Part shown: positions 1-11,218 of the stretch, piece by piece
Layout: the number at the start of each line of letters is the position of its first letter
How positions within the stretch are numbered: the first letter of the stretch is position 1
Source: Anolis sagrei
Taxonomy: Eukaryota > Chordata > Lepidosauria > Squamata > Anolidae
Length of the DNA stretch: 64,000 nt
Direction of reading: 5' to 3'
Assembly: GCF_037176765.1 (NCBI RefSeq)
Contig: NC_090024.1
Span: 249,007,953-249,071,952, forward strand
Program-made: the position numbers and the translations under genes
The notes under the pieces: model-generated
The model's database searches: none
What the model was told of the DNA's origin: nothing
What the model saw: only the letters and a program-made list of their open reading frames with translations

Positions 1-354
1 CTGGTGTTTGTGGGGGGCGAGAGAGACCCACAGAGTGTTGTTGGTGGGTGCTGGGTGGGGGGGGGGGGAGACCCAGAGTACAGAGTCAAACAGCAGCCAC
101 AGCTTTACTTCTCCCCCCTGAGGACACACAAGCCTGCTCCTCTCTTCACTGAGGGGACATTCACTTTCTGCGTCTCCCTCGATGCCTCAGCTTGCAGCAC
201 GCACAGAATGACCGGAACTGACGGGGGAGCCATGCCTATCCCTATGTCTTATTTTCAAGGTATGGCTTCTATTGTGCAAAGGCTTAGAAATCCAGCTATG
301 GCTTATATTATGGGTATGTCTTATTTTTGGGGAAACAGGGTAGGAAAAGCCACT

Positions 355-412
355 CAAAGTACCCCTGGCCAATGGCCACCCAGCCTCTGCTTCCAAAGAA
401 GGGGCTTCCACT
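355..412 (-). mobile_element. CR1 LINE 3' fragment
   Basis: This piece matches the segment CACCCCTGACAGATGGCCAT through GCCTCCACCACAC seen in the younger CR1 copies of this window, with several substitutions. The rest of 1-569 shows a G-run at 57-68 and nothing recognisable. Confidence 0.55.
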
Positions 413-569
413 ACACACGACTACTACTAATACGACTACTACTGACATTTAGAACCCGATGAGCAGAAGGGAGCCTGCCCTCCTCCGCCCCATTCTTCCT
501 CCAGCCCCCACCCTCCTGTGAGTAAGACCTCTCTTTGTCCCCCCAGCCCCTCCCTCCCATTTGCCTCAC

Positions 570-710
570 CTTTGACCGGGTTGGAGCAGCGCAAGGCGCA
601 CCCGTAAGAGCAGCACTTCTGGGCTCCCGGGCATCCGCCGTCATGGATGCAGTGTGTCAGGCACTCGGTGGTGAAGCCCGTGGGACTCGGGGGGCAGAAC
701 CCGGGCTTTT
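570..710 (-). CDS. Gene A WAP-domain exon
   Basis: This exon is 141 nt, phase 1 to phase 1, between an acceptor TTGCAG and a donor GTGAGG. It encodes a WAP four-disulfide core starting EKPGFCPPSP. The eight cysteines include the diagnostic CC pair (QKCCSYGC), and the domain ends ALRCSNPVK. The spacing fits the family. Confidence 0.88.
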
Positions 711-3700
711 CTGCAACACAGGGACACTCAAAGGTCAGGGGGTCCCGGGCTGCAGAGACCACCCAGTCCTATTCTCTTTTGCCGGGCAGCAAGGCACGAT
801 CCAAGCCCCCCCCCCCAAAGGTGGCCCTCCAGGTGTTTGGACTTCAACTCCCACCATTCCTCACAGCCCCAGGACCCTTCCTTTCCCCCCTCAGCTGCTT
901 AAGCAAAGGATCTGCAGCTTCCAGGATGGCATGGCAATTAAAGAGGTGCCAAGCTGCTCTCATTCCATAGTGTGGATGTACCCATTGTGCCATCTGCGAA
1001 AATGGAAATCTGATGCACGAAGAAGACACATTTCCTGGGGAGATGCCTTCAGCTTGACTTCTTCCCAGTCATGCCTCTGGGGCTGGGGCTGGTTTGAAGC
1101 CATACTGACCTGCAGCCAAGAGCAGGCACAGCCCCCCACCCTGGATTTGGGGGCACTGGGGGTCCTCCCTTTCATGCTGTGACCCAAGAAGGCTGCTGCA
1201 GCTCGCATTCCCTCAGTGTCCAGCCAGCAACCTTGCCACCGGCCACCCACTCCCTGACTCCCTCACTCACCGATCTTGGCACAATGGCGCCGGCACTCCT
1301 CGAGGGTGTGGAAGCGGTTCTTGTTCCAGGGGCACCCCCTCCAGAGGAAGGGCTCGCAGGCCTTGGAGGTCCCGTTGAAGAAGAAGCGGGGCTTGGGCTC
1401 CCCACAGCTGTCCTTCTCCCGGGGAAAGTGGCCGCATGGGTCCTGGACTGGGAGGGGGAAGCAGACAGCCATTCAGTTAGAAGGGACCCCAAAGAGGGCC
1501 ACCTCACCCACCCCCTGCCATGCAAGAAAAGCACAATCAAAGCACTCCCAACAGATGGCTTCCAAGGAAGGAGCATTCCAGCTTAGAGGCAATATCTCAT
1601 TTGAATGGTGGTGCCCAGAATTGGACACAAGGTCATTCCAGGGAAAGAGGTCTGACCAAGGCAGAAGAGAGGGGCACCAGGACATGTCTTGGTCTAGGGC
1701 AGGCCTGGCCCAACTTGGGCCCTCCCTCGCCCCTCCCTCTAGGTGTGTTTTGGACTTTGACTCCAACCATTCATGACAGCCTCAGGCCCCTTCCTTGTCC
1801 TTTTCCCTTTCTGCTTAAGCGCTTGAGGGGGGAAGGGAAGGGGCCTGGGGCTGTCAGGAATGGTCGGAGTCAAAGTTCAAAACACACCTGGATGGAGGGC
1901 CCAAGTTGGCCCAGGCCTGGCCTAGACAATAGACTCCTTTGGACACAGGCTCAGATCACATTGGCTTCTTTAGCTGCAGCATCACCTTCCTGGTTTAACT
2001 TGTTCTCCACAATGACTCCAAGATCCCTTTCACACATGGGCTGTGGTGGAGCCAGGCATCCCCCCCCCCCCCCCCCAATTCTCTAGCTTTGCCTTTCGTT
2101 GTTCCTCCCTAAGCGGAGTCTCTTGCTTTTCTCTTTGTTGAAATTCCTTTTGATAGTTTTGGCCAAGGTCATTTTGGATCCTGATCCTGTCCTCTGGAGT
2201 ATTGGCTCTCCCTCCCAATTTGGTGTCATGGTGTTGCAACTCAGAGTAAGCTTCACCTTGCTTCCAAACACCACCACACGAGCTGTAGTTTTATAGTTTA
2301 TTGAGGAAAAAGTCCAAGTCAAAATAAAAAATAAGTATTGCAAAGTTCCAAAGATTTAGGTTAAATGCAGAATATAGTTCCAAAGATCTACAGGTAAAAG
2401 CAGGAGACACAATCCTATTGGCAAAGTGCAAACCAGAGTCCCAGGTACAAGCAATGAAACAATTGCCCCAAGAATCACAATGCAAGAAATCCCAAGCGTG
2501 CTGCTTCCCAGCTACGGTTATTCCATGAAGCTTTCAGGCTAATAAGCTACGTTGAACTGACGCTTTCCCTCCATTTGCAAGAAGTCTAAATACCTTTCTA
2601 ACATGAAAACGTTATGCTCTCACCAACATGAAAGCATTGCGATGACCTTTCCCCGAGCTGGCTTCTCGTCTGCCGGCCAGGCGAGAACTCCGCCTGACCC
2701 GCAAATCAAGACGAGCTTGCCAGGTCAGGTCACTGTCAAGGCTTTCTGCACTTTCAGTATCAGCGTGGGAAGGAGGCAAATGCTTCCCCACCTGTTCGCT
2801 ATCTCCTTCGTTAAAATTCTTTTCTTTTGAGAACCATTGTGTTGACTCTGCACTGTCTGTGGGAGCCTCAGAAAAAGACCTAGAAGCAGGCCCAGACATC
2901 TAAGGCACAGAAAAAGAGCCAGGAATCTGAATCCCATCATCCTCATCATCAGAGAACATCTCTGCCACAACACATGGGCCAACTGGATGCAGTTAAGGAA
3001 TATAACACACTTTCAAGGATTATGCATGTGTTTTATTTTTGATTAAAAATAATATTTCTTCCATTTTTATGCTGGTTGCTTGAATTCTGGTTGGCTGAGA
3101 ATCAAGTGTATATATACCAGGCCTGGGCCAGCTTCGGTCCAGGTGTTTTGGTTCAAAATTCCTGTTGTCCAGGTGTTTTGGACTACAGCCCCCACCATTG
3201 CTCACAGACTCAGGCCCCTTCCTTTCCCTCCTCAACCGCTTCAGCAATGGAATGGAATCTGTGAGGGAACTTCCTTTTGAAAGGTCTTTTTAATGTCCCT
3301 GGGCATTCACCACCAATGTCTCTCCTGCCTTTTCTTCCAGTGAGGATGCACTTTTTGCCTCTCTCTTTAGGCAAAATGTAGCTGCATGGATATTTCGACT
3401 TTTTGCCCTTTTTACTTCTTAGAAGATGAGACTTAGAAACGTTGATTTTGCCATTTTATCTGAAGGATACTAATATATATAGAACCACAGTGCTGGAAGA
3501 GATCACCAAAGGTCATCCAGCCCAACCCCCTTCTTTCTTTCTGCCAGGCAATCCCTCCCGACAGATGGTCATCAGCCTCTGCTTGGAGACCTCCAGAGAA
3601 GGAAGGAGACTCCACGGTCTCCAAGGCAGCAAATGAAACAACAGCCCCTCTTCCTGGCACCTTTCCCCCTCCCAATTCCTTAAAATGCCTCTTCTGTTTA

Positions 3701-5425
3701 CATGTCTCATATCTAAAGCCTTTGCTTGAGCCAGGGATTTGGTGTTCTGAGGAGAGATCATTCCGGCTGCTCTTGCAGAGACTGTGTGGAAAAACAAGAC
3801 AGGTGTGGATCCCAGGTGGGTTTGCAAGGCGTTCCTACAAAAAGCCTTGCGGTTCCATCTGCAGAGAAGCCCCTGCTGAGGATGCCGAGGAGAAGACTTC
3901 TGGGCCAAGGCTACAGAGACATTGGCTCAGGCGTTTCCTCTGCAGTTCGCTGGAAAGAAGGCTCTCCTCTGTGGCTCTAGCGGCAGACGCACGGAACATG
4001 GGACAACTTGCATGCCTCTGCCCCGCACGACAGCCTGGAGGAAGCCACCAAGCATGAATCATGGATTCCTAGAACTGGAAGGGACCACCAAAGGTCATCT
4101 GGTCCAGCTCCCTTCAGCCAGGCAGAAAGGCACCACCCAAGCCCTCCTGACAGAGGACCACCCAACCTCCAGGCAAGAAAGGAGTCTCCACTGGACTTCA
4201 AGGCAGTCTATACACCACTGGAGTTGGAAGGGGAACCCACAGGTCACCCAGTCCAACCTCTTCTGCCACAATCCGATCCCTCCTGACAGATGGCCCACCC
4301 AGCATCTCTTAAAGGCCTCCAGAGAAAGAAGGAGGCTCCGCCACACTTACTCAGGAGCATCATGAGAAAGAATGACCACGAATGCTTGGAAAAGCAGAAG
4401 GGAATGAGAGAGGCCCTCCTTTGTGCATGAATACATTCAGCCAAGGAAGCCACAGATTTGCCAGCTGACTTTGCAAGAGCTGAACGGGGCCGTCACTGGC
4501 AAGAAGACCCAGAGGTCTCTCCCTTCCTCATGGGTGGCCATCAGCCCACATTGACTTGAGGGTAGTTAACCAAAGAAGCTGTGTAGCTCTGCATGCGCAC
4601 AGCCACAGATGTGGACAAATGGCTCTTCTCTTTGTTGTGTAGTTCACACGAGCGAGCAACCCCTGACACCAAGGAAAGGGGTGCAATGCCTCCTCTCCCA
4701 AGAACAACACGGAGGAGAGGCTGCAGTCGCCTGCTCTCTTCCACATCACACAGTCCTAGGGTGTGACATCTCCAGCTCATCCCTTGTTTGGGTATCAGCC
4801 AGCACGTCAACGACTTAAATCAAGAAATAGTTTTCTAGGGTCTACAGAGACACTCGCTGGAACACCCCAGCAAGCAAGAGTCCAAAAGTGGCAGGCTCAA
4901 ACCCAGAACCTCAACCAATGGCTGATACCAAATGAGAGACTCCCCCCTGGGCACACAGAAGGAGACGGGGCGACTTGGAAGGCGCTGAACAGACTGCGCT
5001 CTGGCACCACGAGATGCAGAGCCAACCTCAAGAAATGGGGCCACAAAGTGGAATCCACGACATGCGAGTGTGGAGAAGAGCCAACCACTGACCACCAGCT
5101 GCAATGCAACCTCCTGTGAACAATTTCTCTTGATTATCGCTCCCTCGCAGGACTGCTCTCCTCCTCCAGATTCCTTTGTTGACGCTGACCTTGCTTCAGG
5201 TATGTTGGCAGGGCAGGAGTCAAATGCTTATTTTCTCAAGCTTTGAATCATGTCCTGACACCTGAACCCTGACACCTGAGCCACATGCACCATGGAGGAC
5301 CTCCTTGCGGCAACACCAGAGGCACTCCAAGTGAACAGCTACTGGTCAAGGGACATTTAATCCACTACCAAGCTTGCAAACTTTGTGTTTTTGTTTGTTT
5401 GTTTGTTCTGTTAAAAATGTAATTA

Positions 5426-5474
<49 letters not shown>

Positions 5475-8400
5475 TCTGTACTTGTATATCGCTGTTTCTC
5501 AGCCTAGCTGGCGACTCAACGCGGTTTACAACAAAATACCAAATACAATAGTCAACAGTATACAATTTAAAACCATAAAAACATAATACACAATATTGGT
5601 ACATCAATAACAATCCAATGCATCTCCTGACTAAAATCGTGATCCAGTTTCGTCGTCCATATTACCAATCCTTTAATCATCACATTCATTGCACCGAATT
5701 AACCAAATGCCTGTCCAAACATCCAGGTTTTTAATCTTCTTCGGAACACCATCAGCGAGGGGGCTGATCTTACCTCCATGGGGAGGGCGTTCCATAGCCG
5801 CGGGGCCACCACAGAAAAGGCCCTGTCTCTCGTCCCCGCCAGCCGCACCTGTGAAGCAGGCGGGATAGAGAGCAGGGCCTCCCCAGAAGATCTTAGGGTC
5901 CTGGTGGGCTGATAGGCCGAGATACGTTCGGATAGGTAAGTTGGGCCAGAACCGTTTAGGGCTTTAAAGGCCAACGCCAGCACCTTGAATTGAGCCCGGT
6001 AGCAGATCGGCAGCCAGTGGAGTTGGCGCAACAGGGGGGTTGTATGCTCCCTGCGCTCCGCTCCTGTTAGTATCATGGCTGCCGAGTGTTGGACTAGTTG
6101 GAGCTTCCGAGCTGTCTTCAAAGGCAACCCCACGTAGAGAGTGTTGCAGTAGTCTAAACGGGATGTGACCAGAGCGTGTACCACCGTGGCCAAGTCAGAC
6201 TTCCCAAGGTACGGGCGCAGTTGGCGCACGAGTCTTAACTGTGCGAATGCTCCCCTGGTCACCGCCGAAACCTGGGGATCCAGGCTCAGCGATGAGTCCA
6301 GGATCACACCCAAGCTCCGAACCTGCGTCTTCAGGGGGAGTGCGACCCCATCCAACACAGGCTGTCACCCTATACCCTGTTCCCTGTTCCCTGTAACCCT
6401 ATACCCTGTAATACAACTGTCTGGTTGCTCCTGACACGATAAATAAATAGAATAGTCCTAGGCTTCGACACCACATCAACTGCTGTGGCTGTCCTTGACA
6501 GAATCCTGGCATTTTCCATTTGGGAGCTTCGTAGCGGGGATTTGAACATATCCCTTGACCCTATACATCCCAGTATTCCACTTTTATTCGCGCCTTCCGT
6601 GACCACGCCATTTTCTGTGCAGGGGAGGAACCCCGTGTGTGTGTTTCAACAGGAGCAGAAACAAGGCTGCCTTTGAGCCTGGACGGTGCATCCCCGGCCC
6701 TAATCCCTCATCCGGTTTATCCTGCCAAGAGTGACACTCCACGACTCTTGGAGAACAAGGTGTGCCCACTCAGGAGTCTGGAGCGCAGGCCTTTGGCTCA
6801 GGAGTGCGAGCACGCAACGGTTTGCCTTGAGGCCTTTGACGTCAGAGGGATCCTTCCAAAGAGGGGGAGTTCCTGCTGAGTCTGATGTGCCGTTGGGAGG
6901 GGGCTTCAGCTGCATCCAAAGAGGACTCAAGGTGCGTGCGTGACTCATTGCCCTCCTCTCTGCTGGAGTTGTTCGCTCACATGCCAATACGCACTGACAT
7001 GCAGTACACTGTTGCTTTGGAGATAAAGTCAGACAGACACACACACACACACACACACACACCAGTGCTCCACTGAGGCAGGAGAAAGGAAATGCCGGGA
7101 TGAGGGATGGGTGACAGAAGCCCCAACGAAAGGGATCCTAGAGTCATAGAATCACAGAGTGGGAAGAGACCCCCATGGGTCATCTAGTCCAACCCCCTCC
7201 CATGCAGGGAAAGCACAACCAAAGCATCCCTGACCTTAGTGGACCTCAAGCTGAACGTGAGTCAGCCTGGCCAATGCCATTCTGTGTCCAGATGGAGGTA
7301 GTCATCGTCCCACTCTCCTCTTCTGCTTTTGGAATAATACCCTCACTCTGTGTCCAGTTCTGGCCAAAGCCATTCAAGAAGGATGTGGACAGGTGGGATT
7401 GTGTCTGGAGGAAGGTCTTCAAAATGGCCAGTGGCCTGGAAATGATGACTGTGCCATGGATTCAAAGGCCAAGAGATTCCTCCTGAATATTTGGAAGAAC
7501 TTCCTGAGCTGTTTGACCATGGAGTCCAGTGCTGCCCAGGAGTCCAATGCAGTTTCCTTCTCTGGAGGGCTTGGGACAGAGGCGGATTGCGCCTTCCTGC
7601 CTGGCAGAAGGGAGTTGGGCTGGATGGCCTTTGGGAGTCCCTTGAACCCCTCGTATTGGGTGGGCTGTCTTGCCCTGGAGACCTTGAAACCAAGGCAGGA
7701 AGGATGGACATCTCTTGGAGAGCTTGGGTTGTGCCTTCCTGTCTGGCAGAAGGGAGCTGGACTGGATGGCCTTTAGGGATCCCTTCCAACTCAGGGTTCT
7801 AGGTCTCTCCCACTCTAATGGTGATTCTGTGATTCTAACTAAGAAGGAACGCAAGACCCATTCCTCCCCTTGATCAGAGGCCCTTGGGAGCCAGCTCAGT
7901 CAACTGGGCAAGGGTCCAGCTTGCAAGACCCCGGCCGGCCTCCCATTGGGAACCCATGGCCTCAGATGGGCAGGAAAGAGGATGGCACAGGTCCTCAACA
8001 TCCTGGGATTGGTATGGCATTGTGATATATGTCTCCAGTGAACAACAATACATATCAAACAAGTATGTAAACAAATACAAATGAATCACCAGTGGAGTAA
8101 TTCAAACACTGTCGCCAGCTGCACAATAAGCACTGATGAGCATGGAGCCGTCCCCATCATCATCCATCTGGTTGGAAGTGTGTCCTATGTGCACAGAAGC
8201 ACTCTTTGCAAGCCACAAACCAAGTTTCCTTGCATCTTTGCAGCTTAGGGTGCATCTGCACCAGGCATGGGCCAACTTTAGTCCCTCCTGCCAGAAGTTT
8301 TGGACTCCAACTCCCAGAATTCCTAACAGCCTCAGGCCCTTTCCTTTCTCCCCTCAGCCACTAAAGCAGAAAAGGAAAGGGAAAAAGAAAAGGCTGTTAG

Positions 8401-10024
8401 GAATTGTGGGAGTTGGAGTCCAAACCACCTGGAGGGAGGGTTGAAGTTGGCCCATGCCTGATGTAGCGTCTGCTCCAAGACCTCCAGGTAAGAAGAGCCC
8501 ACTCCTACCTTGTGCAATGCGCGGATGCCCACAAGGGAATTCCAGAGTTCAGAGTTGTCAGTTGAGATGGAAGGAGTTGTTTACCTCCCTTTAGCACGCT
8601 AGAATAGCTGGAGGGGGCTGGACTAGGTGGCCCCTGGGGGTCCCTCTCAACCGTCAGGTGGGGAACTGCATTCCTGGGGCTGGTTTCTAGGGCACCCCTT
8701 TCACTGCCCAGCTCGATGCTATGGAATCCTGGGAGATGCAGTTTCATAAGGCTTTTTGCTGTCTCTGCCCAAAAGTGCTGTTGCCTTGCCAGGTGACTAT
8801 TCCCAGGCTTCAGGGCTGTGCGGTCAATGTGTTCTAGTAGCATTTTCTCCTGACATTTCATCTGTGTCTGTGGCTACTGGCATCTTGAGAGGATGTAGTG
8901 GCGGTCAAGCAAGTGGAATGAATCTCCAGGGTGGGAGAAAAGAACCATTGCTGGTTGACCAAGGGTCAAGGCTGCCATGAGCAAGCTTGGCGGGTCCTAC
9001 TCAACACTTGCAAATCAAGCTTGCTAATTGCACCCTTGACACTTGGTCAACAGACAAGGGTTCGGTTTGTTATTGAAGGCTTTCATGGCCGGGTTGCTAT
9101 GAGTTTTTTGGGCTGTATGGCCACGTTCCAGCAGCATTCTCTCCTGATGTTTCACCTGCATCTGTGGCTAATGGCATCTTCAGAGGTTCTGTTGTCAGGG
9201 AGACAAGTGGAGTGTATCACTTGCTTCACTTAACATAGTGGTTCTCACAGTGGTTCTCACTGGAGCCCCGGGTGGCACAGTGGGCTAAACCCTTGTACCG
9301 GCAGGACTGAAGACTGACAGGTCGTAGGTTTGAATCCAGGGAGAGCATGGATGAGCTCCCTCTGTCAGCTCCAGCTCCCATGCTGGGACATGAGAGAAGC
9401 CTCCCACAAGGATGGTAAAAACGTCAAGACATCTGGGCAATGTCCCCTGGACAACATTCTTACAAACAGCCAATTCTCTCACACCAGAAGGGACTTGCAG
9501 TTTCCCAAGTCGCTCCTGACACGGAAAAAAAAGTGGTTCTCACCCAGAAGTTCCCCAGGTGTTTTGGCCTTCCACTCTCAGAAAGCCTAACTGCTGGTAA
9601 ACTGGCCGGGACTTCTGGGAGTTGTAGGCCCAAACACCTGGGGGCCCACAGGTGGAGAACAACTGACTTAACACCTCCCAAACAGAAGATTCCTCCAGGC
9701 AGCAGAGGCCAGGCTACCTCTATGCAGGTACCTTCACTGATTGACTGTGCAGCTATTCAAGCTGGCTAATTGCAACATTCACTCTTGCTGTATGCAGACA
9801 AGGGTTCTTTCTGCCACCCTGGACATTATTCCAAAGTTGTGTACACACACACACACACACACCATTTGCCTCATTTCCAACAGAACCTCTGAAGATGCCA
9901 TTTGCCACAGAAACAGGTGAAACGTCAGGAGAGAGTGCTACTGGAACATGGCCCTACAGTTCAGAAAAACTCACAGCAACCCAGACAATGGTTCTTTTCC
10001 CACCCTCCACTCCTGGTCTCTGAC

Positions 10025-10062
<38 letters not shown>

Positions 10063-10136
10063 ATTGATACCTAGGAACTTGAAATTGATTTCTCTTACCC
10101 TGGACATTCCACAGGTACTTGTTTGATCACCATCAG

Positions 10137-10171
<35 letters not shown>

Positions 10172-10612
10172 CAGTAGCCACAGATGCAGGCGAAACATCA
10201 GGAGAAAATGCTGCTAGAACAGTAGTTCTCAACCTGGAGTCCCCAGATGTTTTTGGCCTTCAACACCCAGAAATCTTAACAGCTGGTAAACTGGCTGGGA
10301 TTTCTGGGAGTTGTAGGTTGAGAAACACTGTGCTAGAGCATAGCCCAGAAACCACACAGTACCACCCCAGAGGTTCCAGCTTCCCATGAAAGCCTTCGAC
10401 ATTCCCAGCCTTCCATTGCATTGAGGCATGTCAACCCAAAGTGGTGTCAAGGTGTGTCCATCTGGAGTGCAGATGCCCCCCCTTGCCCCCCCCCAGGTGT
10501 GCCCCCAACCCTCCCTCCTGAGCCCCCAAAGCCTGCCAGACTCACATTGGCCGGAGGAAGAAGGCAGGTGGGACCAGAGGGCCAGGGCAAAGAGCAAGCA
10601 GCTGGAGTGCAT
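570..10612 (-). CDS. Gene A: secreted Kunitz-WAP inhibitor-like protein (3' end off window)
   Basis: Three exons are visible: signal peptide 10546-10612, Kunitz 1271-1447 and WAP 570-710, giving 128 codons plus one base. All junctions are phase 1 with GT-AG borders. The spliced product would be a signal peptide of about 22 residues, one Kunitz domain with six cysteines, and one WAP domain with eight cysteines. Such proteins are secreted and usually inhibit serine proteases or act as antimicrobials. The terminal exon is not seen; in genes B and C it lies 1.7-2.3 kb beyond the WAP exon, so it is probably off the left edge. The 9.1-kb first intron is full of repeats. Joining the 10.6-kb signal exon to these domains is inferred from strand, phase and order, not from a transcript. 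This is the most divergent of the four paralogues. Confidence 0.7.
815..903. mobile_element. Half copy of palindromic MITE family 1
   Basis: One arm (GGCCCTCCAGGTGTTTGGAC to CCCTCAGCTGCTTAAG) of the palindromic family described at 17687-17872. Confidence 0.6.
1271..1447 (-). CDS. Gene A Kunitz-domain exon
   Basis: This exon is 177 nt, phase 1 to phase 1, acceptor CTCCCAG and donor GTGAGT. It encodes a Kunitz domain with six cysteines. C1-C2 spacing is 9 residues instead of the usual 8; the other gaps are standard (15, 7, 12, 3). The residue after the second cysteine (P1) is Gly, followed by Glu. This is not a typical trypsin or chymotrypsin P1, so canonical inhibition is doubtful. An NGT N-glycosylation sequon lies in FFFNGTSKAC. 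Confidence 0.88.
1480..2240 (-). mobile_element. Old CR1 LINE fragment, split by MITE
   Basis: Diverged CR1 in reverse (TGGTGCCCAGAATTGGACAC near 1610, continuing at 1927-2240 through CTGTCCTCTGGAGTATTGGC). The MITE at 1692-1926 interrupts it, and a C-run at 2060-2076 lies inside. Confidence 0.65.
1692..1926. mobile_element. Palindromic MITE family 1, full copy
   Basis: A 235-bp near-perfect palindrome with outer arms GTCTAGGGCAGGCCTGGCCC and its reverse complement. It is inserted in an older CR1. Confidence 0.7.
2240..2990 (-). mobile_element. Possible LTR-retrotransposon fossil
   Basis: Read on the minus strand, an acidic then basic stretch ending RRSSRLAGRR resembles the C-terminal end of Gypsy-type pol proteins. 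It is followed by an AT-rich segment with AATAAA-like signals. Family and ends are uncertain; it is a broken relic. Confidence 0.35.
3115..3248. mobile_element. MITE family 1 arm
   Basis: Single arm (CAGGTGTTTTGGACTACAGC to CCTCAACCGCTTCAGC), with a partial duplication of the GTCCAGGTGTTTTGG part. Confidence 0.5.
3480..3700 (-). mobile_element. Old CR1 3' fragment
   Basis: Reverse CR1 tail (GCTGGAAGAGATCACCAAAG, then CCCGACAGATGGTCATCAGC). Strongly diverged. Confidence 0.5.
3700..4055. other. Unassigned intronic stretch
   Basis: Nothing recognised. Short frames here lack Kunitz or WAP cysteine patterns. Confidence 0.4.
4055..4350 (-). mobile_element. Two old CR1 3' fragments in tandem
   Basis: Two successive reverse CR1 tails, each with a GGTCATCTGGTCCAGCTCCC-type segment and a CCTCCTGACAGA segment. 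Both are heavily diverged. Confidence 0.5.
4350..4795. other. Unassigned intronic stretch
   Basis: No coding pattern or recognised repeat. Confidence 0.4.
4795..5120 (+). mobile_element. LINE C-terminal coding fragment
   Basis: The forward frame reads GATWKALNRLRSGTTRCRAN then KKWGHKVESTTCECGEEPTT. This is the cysteine-bearing C-terminus typical of several non-LTR retrotransposon polyproteins. The clade cannot be fixed by eye. The following 300 bp (5120-5425) show nothing recognised. Confidence 0.55.
5426..6385 (-). mobile_element. L2-type LINE, 3' part
   Basis: The minus frame at 5699-6358 (219 codons) encodes the L2 reverse transcriptase C-terminus ([50 protein letters not shown]). The 3' UTR ends in an L2-like tail and a (TTA)n tract. 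It is truncated at its 5' end near 6385, where CCCTGTTCCCTGTAACCCTA is reduplicated. It is slightly more diverged than the 54-56 kb copy. Confidence 0.85.
5429..5473. repeat. (TTA)n microsatellite
   Basis: About 14 uninterrupted trinucleotide units at the tail of the L2 copy. Confidence 0.95.
6390..7030. other. Unassigned intronic stretch
   Basis: Nothing recognised; low repeat similarity to the rest of the window. An (AC)n tract begins at its right end. Confidence 0.4.
7034..7062. repeat. (AC)n microsatellite
   Basis: About 13 CA units. Confidence 0.95.
7140..7216 (-). mobile_element. CR1 3' tail fragment
   Basis: Reverse tail AGAGTCATAGAATCACAGAG then GTCATCTAGTCCAACCCCC. Confidence 0.65.
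7300..7845 (+). mobile_element. Old CR1 LINE 3' end
   Basis: Forward CR1 traces (TGTCCAGTTCTGGCCAAAGC, then TTTCCTTCTCTGGAGGGCTT) and two successive tail segments ending TGTGATTCTA. Strongly diverged. The bases to 8250 hold nothing recognised. Confidence 0.6.
8255..8465. mobile_element. Palindromic MITE family 1
   Basis: Both arms present: GCATGGGCCAACTTTAGTCC at left, GAAGTTGGCCCATGCCTGAT at right, with a purine-rich centre. Confidence 0.75.
8640..8760. mobile_element. MITE family 2 fragment
   Basis: Contains ATGCTATGGAATCCTGGGAG and a downstream TTTCATAAGGC, as in the 59510 copy. Confidence 0.5.
9068..9195. repeat. Interspersed repeat X, left arm
   Basis: ATTGAAGGCTTTCATGGCCG followed by GGGCTGTATGGCCACGTTCC and TCTCCTGATGTTTCACCTGC. 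This unnamed family recurs near 8836, 9880, 10174, 12000, 18304, 25445, 32235, 37567, 54195 and 56140 in both orientations. Confidence 0.7.
9261..9531 (+). mobile_element. tRNA-related SINE with perfect target duplication
   Basis: Pol III box-like heads (GGTGGCACAGTGGGCTAAAC and GGTTTGAATCC) and an A-rich end. It is flanked by 12-bp duplications AGTGGTTCTCAC at 9249-9260 and 9532-9543. The target was the end of an hAT-type MITE (resuming at 9544), so the SINE is younger than the MITE. Confidence 0.85.
9544..9665. mobile_element. hAT-type MITE (CAGTGGTTCTCA family), interrupted copy
   Basis: Palindromic body (CCAGGTGTTTTGGCCTTCCA; GGGAGTTGTAGGCCCAAACA), ending GGTGGAGAACAACTG. Its left tip lies before the SINE at about 9248-9260. 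Confidence 0.65.
9840..9861. repeat. (AC)n microsatellite
   Basis: Eleven CA units. Confidence 0.9.
10026..10062. repeat. (ATC)n microsatellite
   Basis: About 12 ATC units. Confidence 0.95.
10137..10171. repeat. (TTA)n microsatellite
   Basis: About 11 TTA units. Confidence 0.95.
10220..10330. mobile_element. Short hAT MITE nested in repeat X
   Basis: A 111-bp element with termini CAGTAGTTCTCAACC and GGTTGAGAAACACTG. Its flanking 8-bp duplication is TGCTAGAA/TGCTAGAG (7 of 8). It interrupts repeat X (10174-10219 and 10339-10420). Confidence 0.85.
10546..10612 (-). CDS. Gene A signal-peptide exon
   Basis: ATG at 10612-10610 opens a hydrophobic leader (MHSSCLLFALALWSHLPSSS) that ends in phase 1 at a consensus donor GTGAGT. 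The LWSHLPS stretch resembles the IWSQLPS and IWTELPS leaders of genes D and B. There is no TTTAAA box close upstream, unlike genes B and D. Assignment to gene A is by order and phase. Confidence 0.7.
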
Positions 10613-10942
10613 CTTGAGCCTGTCCGTCCTTCCTTCCTTCCCTGGAGGAGGCTGAGCTGTGTCTGGGGCCGGGATGGCCTGACCCTGCCCTCTCCTCTCT
10701 CTCCTCCCTGCCATGGGTGGGTGGGGCTGTGGGCCTGGCCCCCATCCAGCGGGTTTCCCATGACGCCCAAGGAGCAAGTCATAGGCGCCTGCCTGGGGCG
10801 AGAGGGCCGGGCACCCTCCTCCATGCCAAGGGGAAGAGGGAAGGCTCAGGGTGTGTCACGCAGGCACCTGGAAGGAGGGAGGGAGACCAGTGGGACCTGA
10901 CCCTGGCTGGGACCAGACCATCAGGAGACCCCCCCCCCCCTC

Positions 10943-11097
10943 GGCCAGGCACGGGCACACTTTGGCCCTCCCTCCAGGTGTGTTGGACTTCCACAATTCC
11001 CAACAGCCAAACAGCCTCAGGACCCTTCCTTCCCCCCTCAGCCACTTAAAAGGAAAAGGAAAAGGAAGAGTCCTGAGTCTGTAAGGAATTGTTGAAT
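10943..11097. mobile_element. MITE family 1 copy
   Basis: Left arm GGCACGGGCACACTTTGGCC intact; the right arm is shortened after a purine-rich centre. Confidence 0.6.
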
Positions 11098-11218
11098 CTT
11101 CTCCTGCAAAGGCCCCTGTCCAGCGGTCACTCTCCTCTCCGCCTTTGGCCAGGTGCAGCTTCATCAGTCACGGAACTAATGGGGCGTCTGGTCAAGTTCT
11201 GTAACTTAAGGAGTCTGT

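Noticed and set aside
6361-6415. CCCTATACCCTGTT runs as telomeric or satellite repeats
   Set aside because: The same words occur in the L2 coding region at 55160; this is the L2 edge with a local reduplication.
10022-10062. Tandem trinucleotides as a CRISPR-like array
   Set aside because: They are plain microsatellites without spacers, in a eukaryotic genome.
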